Shown here piece by piece: positions 1 to 9,000 of a DNA stretch of 20,809 nucleotides. This DNA comes from Phoronis ovalis (lineage: Eukaryota; Phoronida; Phoronidae), in NCBI GenBank assembly GCA_028565635.1, contig JAOXYB010109603.1:1-20809 (forward strand). Reading direction: 5' to 3'. The position numbers were made by a program, and so were the translations under genes. How positions within the stretch are numbered: the first letter of the stretch is position 1; every line of letters starts with the position of its first letter. Under the pieces are notes generated by a model. That model had not been told where the DNA came from. It saw nothing but the letters and a program-made list of their open reading frames with translations, and did not search any database.

Positions 1-119
1 GTATATATAAATATATATGTATGTGTGTATGTATGTGTATGTGTGTGTGTGTGTGCGTGTGTGTATCTCTGTGTATCTGTGTGTGTGCGTGTGCGCATGT
101 GTGTGTGTGTGTGCATGTG
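1..119. repeat. GT-rich microsatellite
   Basis: Imperfect TATG and GT dinucleotide tract, including long GTGTGTGT runs broken by GTAT, GCGT and CTGT. The open frames across it, full of V, C and Y, are by-products of the repeat. Confidence 0.9.
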
Positions 120-406
120 CATCACGGAGGGCTATAGGGGGTTTTCGCGAGCATTGGGGTCTGTTAAGTCCGAGCAGCGAGCATTTACTTTTGGCGGCCA
201 TGTTTTTTTAATTTTTCTTGCTATCTTTTTTATTTTCTTGACATTTGCTGCGATGCATTTTCTTTTGGCGACCATTTTCGTTTTTTTTTTGCTTCCTGAT
301 TTTTTTTGGTTGTTAGTTTTTCTTATTAAGTGCGAGCAGCGAGCATTGCCATTTTTTATGTGCGAGCATTGCACCCTGGGGGGACCCCTACCCCCTCATC
401 ACGGAG
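120..406. repeat. Dispersed repeat bounded by a 10-bp direct repeat
   Basis: CATCACGGAG occurs at 120-129 and again at 397-406. Between them lie repeated CGAGCAGCGAGCATT and GCGAGCATT blocks (near 150, 171, 332 and 362), T-rich tracts and a CCCTGGGGGGACCCC tip. The direct repeats could be target duplications around an inserted element, or internal repeat units. Confidence 0.4.
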
Positions 407-424
407 ATCGATAAGTATTATCTA

Positions 425-690
425 GGGTTTTTAATAAATTTAAAAAGGAGTATTGTTAATAGTTTTTTTGCTGTAATACCCTTATAACAAAGATTTAATC
501 CAATTTTAGCAAACCGTTTTTTTTATTATTAGCATATCAATTTTGCAATTCATATAAAATTACTAAGACATTTTTTTTTAGCAAAAACAGTTAAGCAAAC
601 CGGATTTTTGGAAGGAAAAATACTTTAGAAGATCCAGTTTTTAAACCCGGGCCGCACACCCCATTTAAATTTTGTAAAGTGCCTCCCTTC
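425..690. mobile_element. Possible decayed copy of the same element
   Basis: AT-rich DNA with scattered AGCAAACC and TTAGCA motifs ends in CCCGGGCCGCACACCCC and AAGTGCCTCCC. These resemble the AACTGGGCTGCACACCCCC and AATACCTCGAGTACCCC right end of the 3555-3946 element. Neither a left end nor a target duplication is clear. Confidence 0.35.
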
Positions 691-3546
691 GGGTATGTAT
701 AATTACCTTAACCGAACCTCAAAGCCGGCCGTATGCCGTGCGCATACTGCCGATGCTAGTGTCTGGGGTTAGTGTTAAATATTTTGCTAAACAATTATCT
801 CCAAAATACAGATAGCATCACAGGATCAGGCTGAATACTTACAACATGTGTTTATGCAGAAATAAAATCTAGAACTCATAAATCTAGAAGTATATATCCA
901 GTATTTTTTTCATTTTCGGGAATAACTATCCTCCCGTCATCCATTTGCATGTACCTCAATCCCTTCACACCGGGATTTGGTAATCTTTTCGCTCCTTTAA
1001 AGACTGCGCCACCTAGTTTTCCTGTCGGGAAACAGAATTTCAAAAAATATAAAGCACATTGTACATAATTTCAATTACCAGAGGTGTTCATTTTGTGAAA
1101 TTAAATTTTAAAAATTGTCATGTTTCTTTTTTCTAAATAATAATTCCATTAATATTCTATAATTAGCGGCCGATGCTTTGTCATGGCGATCTCGCGCTTG
1201 AAAATTTATTTTTACGGAAGCGTAAAGCTTGTCCTACTAACGCTTTTATCATTTTCTGTGGGAAGATTAAATGTCACTAGAAAAACAAGAATTTTGAAAA
1301 AAAAATAAAAAGCAGAATGTACACTTTAAAAAGTTTTTGACATCGATTATTTGGTGTATTCCTAACGCTGATTTATTGATTGTTTGACCGGGTTTACGTG
1401 GGTGACCTTCGGTGGTCACATATATACATGTTGCATTTTCTTTTTTCAGTGACATTTCTCTGTTATGTTTCGCAAATGAAACTCATTCGTAATTTTTACT
1501 TAAAAGGATTAAAATAATTAGTTGATATTAAAAGTTTCAAGAACTAAAGAAGTCGTGACAAACACGTAACAAAATTAATCACCCGCTAACCACATATATG
1601 GTTCAATATTAATTAAAGTTCTTCCCAAAAAGCATACATCTGTTTGTGGCTTTTACTTTTGACCAAAAAGCACAAAACATGTATACATTATAAACATTTT
1701 ATCCATACATGTTTTGGTTTACATAAAAAGTATTCCTTGCTCTGGAATATGTATGTATAGACCCTTAATAATGGTAAACGAACGCAGGTCGTTTTCTCGG
1801 CAAATAATTTGTCTGATTGATTTTTATAATAATTTGCTTATTTAAAACTATAATACGCAGGTGTACGCAACATATAAATTACCAAGAAATGGTAAAAGGT
1901 ACTTGTAATTTAGACATTGCTCATCTGTTACAACTGACAAAGAAATAAGGGTAAGTTTATTCTTTTTACCAATTTTTAATGATTCAATCATGTTCGAAAT
2001 GGAAGAGTATATGACGGGTATATGATATGTTTGATTAAACATGATATGTAATACTAAAGTAAACTTATAAAATCCGAAACCATTGAAGTGGTCTTCCAAA
2101 TGCCAAGTGATACAAAAGTTACAATATAATGCTGAAAGTTTACTGAAATCCAGAAACATTGCTTGAGCACGCGATATATAGTAATGTACTGTAGTGTCAT
2201 GTTGTGTAGGAGCCAGCGCTTCCATGCAGCGCCCGGGATGCAGCGGTTCTGTTAAATATGTAAAAAGCATTCGGTTTTAATCGGGATGCTCTTCAACAAG
2301 AGGAGGCTTCCATATTTGTTTAAAGTAAAGCTGTAACCCTAAACTAGCATGAAAGGAATAGAACTAAGACAAGAATAATAATAAAAAAAACTTGACAGAT
2401 TATTCTACAGAGGCTTATATTTTTTCCTTCTGCGGTGACTCGAAGTAAGCTTCTAGTCAAAGGTAAACGGTATATTAGGCTTCAAAATTCGATAAATACT
2501 GTATAAATAATATAGTCTGTAGTATATAATATAGTCTGTAGTACTTAATTTATAAAGTTTAGGAATTATGATTTCATTATGATAACTTTGCATAATACAC
2601 TACAATTTACAATACTACAAAAGCAAAAATTTCTCAAATTTACCGACCAGCCACCCAACCCTTTCCACCGAGCAGTTCTGTCTTGTCATTACTCATCGTT
2701 GTGATTGGTAATACAATGTCATTGGCACGTAACACAGGCCTACACATATATACAATGGACATTATACTGCTATCTGCTCGGCTTTGTGGTAATTCCATTT
2801 AACAGTAATGTATAACCACGAATATTCGCTGATTTTAAATTGTTTTTTCCTTATACACATTTTCGTATTTAAGATGTTACGCCGTCAAACTAATTGAAGA
2901 TGAGTGTAAAATATCTAACAAGCACATATCATTACTCAAAAGATAACTGCACGTAATTAAATTATTACAGTTCTTGTTTCAATTTATAATTTATGTTCTA
3001 AAAGGAAACGAAATAGCAAGACACAAATATAATCGACAATTGTGAAAATTCCGTTTACAGTTTATTTTGAAAAGGTGACGAGAAAACTAGTTTTCAATTT
3101 TTTAACACAAACTAAAGGTTAAATTGTAGCAAGTATATTTTAAAATATGACATTCCTATGATTGCTTGCTGTAAAAGTTATTTAAATAATAGGAACTAAA
3201 ATGTTTAAAAGCGAAAGAATATGCTTTCATTGTTACCTTTTTTATTTCATTAGTTTGATTGCGCGAGGAAAATACTTATTTATTTTATCACTTACTCGTT
3301 CATTGCCTTTTTAGTTACGAAATTAATGAAAAATGCCGAAAAATTATCAATTCAAATTCAAACACAGTGCATACATTTATACTTATTTTGCGACAAAGTC
3401 AACATTTTGCCACACCTCAGTTCATTCCGTTAGATTTTCCTTATAGTTCAAATTCATGAAATTCCAAAAATCATTTATTTGTTAGTTAAATTAGATCAAT
3501 CAGCAAAATTGTAATTATTTTGTGTGATAGACCTGTATGTGCATAT
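691..3546. other. Intergenic region without a recognised gene
   Basis: About 2.9 kb of AT-rich DNA. A 19-bp tandem duplication of TATAGTCTGTAGTA lies at 2511 and 2530. A 140-codon minus-strand frame (1848-2270) has no recognised domain or splice context. The untranslated 5' exon and promoter of the peptide gene at 4051 could lie here but cannot be located from sequence alone. Confidence 0.6.
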
Positions 3547-3954
3547 CCTCAGACCCCGGGGGGTACTCAAGGTTTTTTGACTACGGGGATGTGCCGCGGA
3601 CCCCAATCCAAAATTTTAGCTTGTGGTAGCAAACCCAATCCAAATTTTTTGAAATTTTAAGGTAGCAATCCAAATTTTGTGAATTATAAGGGTAGCAATC
3701 CAAAATTTAAAAATATTTGAGTAGCAATCCATTTTTACGCAAAAGACTGATACAAACCAAATTCCAAAAATCGTTTTACGGATACAAACCTAAAATTAAT
3801 CCAAATTCTTTGCAATCCAAATTTTTTAATTTGTTTACGGTAGCAATCCAAAAAAAATACAGTAAGAAGTATACAATCCAAATCCAAATTTTTTAACTGG
3901 GCTGCACACCCCCACCAAAAAATACCTCGAGTACCCCCCCCCCGGGCCTCAGAC
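3547..3954. mobile_element. Non-autonomous DNA transposon with TIRs and 8-bp target duplication
   Basis: The element proper is 3555-3946 (392 bp). Its left end begins CCCGGGGGGTACTCAAGG. The reverse complement of its right end begins CCCGGGGGGGGGGTACTCGA, continuing GGTATTTTTT. The octamer CCTCAGAC abuts both ends (3547-3554 and 3947-3954). Eight-bp target duplications are the habit of hAT and P superfamilies. The interior is made of degenerate direct repeats of GTAGCAATCCAAATTT spaced about 30-35 bp and has no coding capacity. It ends about 95 bp before the peptide ORF exon. Confidence 0.85.
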
Positions 3955-4035
3955 TCATCAGTTAGCCACCAAATTGGATGTGTGATAAAATTGAAACGAT
4001 GCTTGCTGTAAAGAGGCCAAATATCGATACATCAA

Positions 4036-4050
4036 TGTATTTCTTTGTAG
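4036..4050 (+). promoter_or_regulatory. Splice acceptor before the peptide ORF
   Basis: TGTATTTCTTTGTAG immediately precedes the ATG at 4051. A short pyrimidine tract ends in TAG. If used, the exon begins exactly with the start codon. I could not identify the matching upstream exon or donor. Confidence 0.5.
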
Positions 4051-4326
4051 ATGCAGAATATACAAAAAAATATTCTACTGTTGGTGCTACTTACAATCGC
4101 ATATACATCCACTACCGCATTAGACTTTGGAGTTTGCGGGTTGACCTCATCAAGATATACTTGTATTATTGGCTGTTTGCGATGCGCCGAATTTTATGGT
4201 CACAGGTCGTACGATACACTAGCCTGCTGCGACCAATGCAAAAGGACTCAAGCAGTAATAATTGATGATGGACCGGATGTATGCAACTTTCTGCGACCGA
4301 AAGAAGTTGGATCGCGAGTTGGATAG
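4051..4326 (+). CDS. Candidate secreted cysteine-rich peptide, eclosion-hormone-like
   Basis: The 91-residue product is predicted to be a secreted peptide hormone. Residues 1-23 form a signal peptide with hydrophobic core ILLLVLLTIAY and likely cleavage after TSTTA. The mature part has cysteines at 29, 38, 42, 45, 59, 60, 63 and 78. CIIGCLRCAEFYG reproduces the eclosion-hormone pattern C-x3-C-x2-C-x4-G, followed by C-x3-C (59-63) and a last cysteine (78) before NFL. Arthropod eclosion hormone has six cysteines in this order and a C-terminal FL. Two extra cysteines (29, 60) could form a fourth disulfide. The ATG stands directly after a splice acceptor (TTTCTTTGTAG), so a 5' untranslated exon lies upstream. 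Length and layout suit a neuropeptide precursor. The family call rests on spacing only; it could be an unrelated small secreted peptide, or a chance frame. Confidence 0.6.
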   Translation: MQNIQKNILLLVLLTIAYTSTTALDFGVCGLTSSRYTCIIGCLRCAEFYGHRSYDTLACCDQCKRTQAVIIDDGPDVCNFLRPKEVGSRVG

Positions 4327-5884
4327 GAATGTGATCGGAACGGCTAGACCAAATTCTAGTATAAAAGCGCTCAACCTTTTTTGAAGAGAGAACTGGGGAC
4401 ACGAGTTCTGTTGAATTGTGATACTGGCAGTTTATATATGAGCTTTTCAACCATTGAAATGCGTAAACTGTTGTTGATTCATCGTCCATAAAATGACTAT
4501 GATGCACTGTGCACGCGCAAAACAATTAGCATTAATGCCTGCATTGTACCATTTTTGCGTCTTTTTTGTTTGTTTGTTTTGCTGTCCGTTACTGACAGCA
4601 TCTGGTTAATTACAAATACACGGATGCTATTCTGGTACTGTTTACGAATATAAAGCAAAATGTGGAATTAATTTGTTGAAACATTATTTTGTAATGCTGT
4701 CATGTTTAGTGTTCGTAGAAATAACTCACCGTTTGCTAAATTTAACTGACCGCTACTTTTTACGGTTTTCGTACATATGTGAGATATTAGATAGTTGTCT
4801 TTTGTAGCTTTACACTAGATTTGTCTACCGGTTTGTTAAATCTGAAAATGTCAAACACGAATTGTTCTTATTAGATAACAATGATTAAGTCCCGGTGCTA
4901 GGTGCGCTTCTCGCTCAATTACTAGGTATGACCAGCGCCAATAGATGCCCACACAGAACAGAACAGTGATTGGTTAATTTTTACCAAGAAGTAACATCTT
5001 CAATCAATAAGACAACTATAGTACAAAGTTTAGCAATATTAAACTTATATCAGATTTATTCGCGTTAATTAAATATATTGATTTTTGATAGATATCCAAA
5101 TGCGTCAATAGCATAACAAGTGGCAATTAAAAATTTAATTTATTTTAAAGTTAACAAGAAGCTTCTAAAAATGACAAAATACATAAATTCATCAACTGCT
5201 AATATTTCAACATAAAATATTCTGACTCTGTATTTTTCAACCATGGCAATTATATTAAGTAAATGTCTACTGTTAACAAAACAGCTGCGTCGCCAATTAC
5301 CAAGTTAATGAAGAAGGATTCCCAATATCAAAGGTTTATAGCGTCCTACTGCATATATCAATCAAGAGGGTGCTCTGTTAAAATCATCAGGGAGGGGCTT
5401 TGAAATATTTCGCCTTCCTAGTAATTTCAGCGGTTTCAGTTCACCTCGCCCAATAATTAAAGTGAACAATGAAACACTTTTTATACCCCTCAGGACCCCT
5501 GCCCTATAACAGAAACATAACTCCTATTATTATAATTTTTTCAGTTCTCACCCTGACGATTTTCAAGGAACATTTCCTTCAGTTATGGAACTTAGCTGTC
5601 AAACCTCCTATTAACAGTGGATTTTTTTTTTTGAAACTGTCACAAGGGCATTTGATGTAGACCATGAAAAGAGCATTTGTTGTACGGTATGTTTTGATGG
5701 CTGAAATAGCTTCCATCATGACTGATATCTTGTGCAGAACCATGCTGCACTACTGTATTAATGTCATCAAGTTTCCTCTGTAAAAGCCATCTTGAGCAGG
5801 TGTCTGTTCGACTAATGAAACAATTTTAGAAGCTTATTAAATGAAAGTGTTGGGGTTCAATCCCATACAACTCGCAGCATTAAA
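4327..5884. other. Tail-to-tail intergenic region / presenilin 3' UTR
   Basis: About 1.56 kb between the peptide stop codon (plus) and the presenilin stop (minus). It should hold both 3' UTRs and polyadenylation sites. AATAAA on the minus strand occurs at 5144-5139 and 5060-5055. No coding feature is recognised. The 63-codon plus-strand frame at 5469-5660 has no support. Confidence 0.6.
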
Positions 5885-6040
5885 CTATACATAAACTTGA
5901 TGTCCAGCGAGCACCTCCATAAACGGTTCGACAGCATATCTGGTGGCAAAAAAGAAGACGAGTCCAAAAGCAATGGATATAGGTAGTGCTGGTAATGCCT
6001 TTCTAAATACTGCCAGCAACATCAATGTAAAACACAATCC
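5885..6040 (-). CDS. PSEN: Presenilin exon 11: TM8-TM9, PALP motif and stop (residues 437-487)
   Basis: 156 nt including TAG at 5887-5885. The acceptor is ACTTTTTTCCAG|GGA. It encodes [20 protein letters not shown], then [20 protein letters not shown] and the C-terminus LAGHQVYV (human ends in HQFYI). PALP (453-456) contributes to the active-site conformation in the family. A possible polyadenylation hexamer AATAAA (minus strand) is at 5144-5139, about 740 nt past the stop; this is only a candidate. Confidence 0.98.
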   Translation of the reverse strand, partial: GLCFTLMLLAVFRKALPALPISIAFGLVFFFATRYAVEPFMEVLAGHQVYV

Positions 6041-9000
6041 CTGGAAAAAAGTGACAACAGTTAAAGAAACTCATGAATAACTGACTGTTCAGTTCTAAAA
6101 CAATTTCATAATTATATAAAATAAAGCATTTACAGAAAAAGTTCAAAGCTTTTGTCATCACCCAACATTTCTCTGAGGTCTCAATTTAGTATATTATGTA
6201 AATTTTACACTTCTACAGCATATGAAGAAAATTTTCTCTTTCTACGATTGTGAACTCTTACCACTTCTATATTACATACGAGTCACGATCCTCAGGTGTA
6301 TTTAGTTAAGTTATATTCCAAATTGCCCCATACTTTAATAATTGATTAATCTTACAGTACATTTTACCTATCTCCATATATTTCTTACTGATATAATAAT
6401 GTACTATCGAAATGTTAAAAGTGAGGAGTGTCTTTCTTGTTTTATTGAACTTCTTTAGTATATGCATCTATGATGCCTATTATTTTGTAGTAAACTAGAT
6501 GTATTTGTTGGAATTTAACATCATTCAAAGTCACTGATAGTTTTAGTTAACATGACTCATGCATCAGTCCTCTAGCCATCGTTTTCACAATAAAGTCACT
6601 TCCTGGTGTTTCACAATATCAATGGCTAGTTGTAGGTACAATAGAATGACATTTTGTCTAAGTATTGGAATGCCCAAAGGTCTTTTTAAATTCTGAATAA
6701 ATCTCTTTAATTTGATCTTATTAGTGTAGTAGTGTATTTGAAAGAGATGAAAAATATCTAGATCGTCCTGTGAGGAACAATAAAGATTTCAAACTTAATT
6801 TTTCAATTATATAATAAGAACATTAATACATCAGATAATTTGAAGAATGACAGAAATAATTCAATACTATATTTCTCTGATATATGTAAAACGAGGCTTA
6901 ACCCTTCACAAACATTATAATGTTCATAGTATACTATAATTTGCAGCAAGAGTATCAAAGAAACATGTGTGAGTAAGCGAACTATGTATTCCGATGCAAT
7001 TAACGCTATTATTTCCCCAATTATAGTCAAGAGTGAAAGAGAAACAGTAGGCTTAATCTAATTAAAACGTGACATTCAGCCTACTCTCCCGGATTATATA
7101 AAATAACATTTAGAAAGATGAAAAATGCTGTTATGTTCTTTTGAAATTGTGAATACTCTGTGGAGATTAAACAGTCGAGTCTAATTAACCTGTTTTTTGC
7201 AAAGTAAATTATGTGCTGCACTTAGAAAAAGGCTTTTGTATATTTTGTCAGACAGTGATTACCTGGAAATGAGATAATTCTGAAAAGTGACCTTAACGAT
7301 GTTGAAAATATAGAACATTACACTAATGTTGCTACCTTTGATACACTTGAATTTATCTTATAATCTTCATCAGATAACAAAACAATATTGCTGACATTAA
7401 AAATCTTGGACTTTCCTAATCCAATAATTTCAGGCTTATTAAAGGTATTTAGTTTTTATAAAAAAAACTAAACTTTTTGAAAGCTTATAGCGGGAAGCTT
7501 CGAATACAAATATAAAATAAAGTTTAAACAAATTAGCCAATTTTATTATTTTAATAATAAAAAAATTAAAATTAATCAAAATATTTCTCAAAACCAAAAA
7601 CACTATTTTTAAGAAGTTTGATTATTCAATTCTTTAAAATTAAAAAAAAACAAGGTTGAAAAAGTATTATCAAAATAGTAATGTTTAAATAAGTAAATGG
7701 AACATGGAGAGGGCCCTGGAAAACAGTCCATGGGTACAGTAGCTATAATATAGTACTTACAATAAGCACTGCAAGAGCACAGGCCAGTGTGGTGTTCCAA
7801 TCTGCATCTGCAGCAGCTCTACCAACCAAAATACTATAGAATATGAAGTCTCCTAGGCCAAGCTTTACTCCACCTGTACAGAAGACATAACATATAAAAT
7901 AACAGTCACACAGGAGGAAAAATTTAACTCATGTCAGTGTAGTGTGGGTGTTAATTATCAGCTGAATAACTTTAGACTTGTTAGGAATCAATGTCTGTCA
8001 TTAAAATTGGAAGGTGTTTATTTACACATATTCTTTTAGAAAATAAGCAAAATATATGCATGTAAAATAGCTACATACAATATAAATAATCACATGTCAT
8101 GGCTTTAGCCAGGGGTGTGACAGCCCAGTGAGGTCTGTGCAAACATTTTTAAACTTTATAAAAATTTACATATTAGTTTTATTTCTTTTTCATATACGCT
8201 AAAAAATCAATTAGGTGTTGGGGTACAAATAAATGTGGCTATATTTTGTCTCATGACTTGTCTGCATACATATAAAGTTTATTTAGCAGCAAATGCATTA
8301 AAGAATGTAAACAGTACATGCTTTAAACCTGGCTAGAGTTATGCACAATACCAGCAACCAGTTGTGAATGTGAGCAAAATGCAGGTGCTACATATCTACC
8401 CTAGACTACTAGAGGTACTATGACTGAAAACAGATTGTCATCACTAGCCCTGATGCATATCCACAACACTATAGTATCAACTTTGGGGATTTGTTCGCAA
8501 AACAACATCCTAGGAGGCTAGAACTTGTGACTCTTCTGAGTGACTAATATTATTAAACAGTTAAACTGTAGCATTAAGCAACAAAAAATCTTTGAATGTA
8601 TCTTAGTAGTGCACTCTGATTCTTTTATTGGTCTTCAAACCCTTCATTCTATTTGATGTACACTCAGGAGAGCTCAGGAAGCACACACAGAGCACAGAAT
8701 ATGGTGTAGCTTCCAGGGGCTATGGCAGTCCCTGGACCCTGGCCAGGCAAAGGGGGCACATCTACCCTTTGGAAATTCCTTGAGTTTCGTATCGCTTGAT
8801 ATCGTATCCAGCATAACAAAATAAGCACCATCCCACAACAAATCCTGCCAACGGCCCTGTATACTTACGTTCTTGTTGGTCTTCTTCAGTATTTTCTACT
8901 CTTTGAGGGCGTGGGCCCTGTATACTTACGTTCTTGTTGGTCTTCTTCAGTATTTTCTACTCTTTGAGGACGTGGGCTCTGTATACTTACGTTGTTGTTG

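Noticed and set aside
25-414. 129-codon frame across the left end
   Set aside because: Generated by the GT microsatellite and T-rich repeat; V/C/F-rich translation without domain features.
1848-2270. 140-codon minus-strand open frame
   Set aside because: No recognised domain, no signal or membrane segment pattern that convinces, and no splice context. Length is within chance for a window of this size.
3978-4265. 95-codon plus-strand frame overlapping the peptide gene
   Set aside because: Different frame from the signal-peptide/cysteine frame, and it runs across the splice acceptor at 4050. Composition is unremarkable.
4166-4525. 119-codon minus-strand frame opposite the peptide gene
   Set aside because: Antisense shadow of the peptide frame at 4051-4326. 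No recognisable motif.
5853-5866. GGTTCAATCCC, a match to the tRNA/SINE B box, just past the presenilin stop
   Set aside because: No convincing A box, acceptor stem or anticodon arm is found upstream at the right distance. Probably chance or a fully decayed tRNA-derived repeat.
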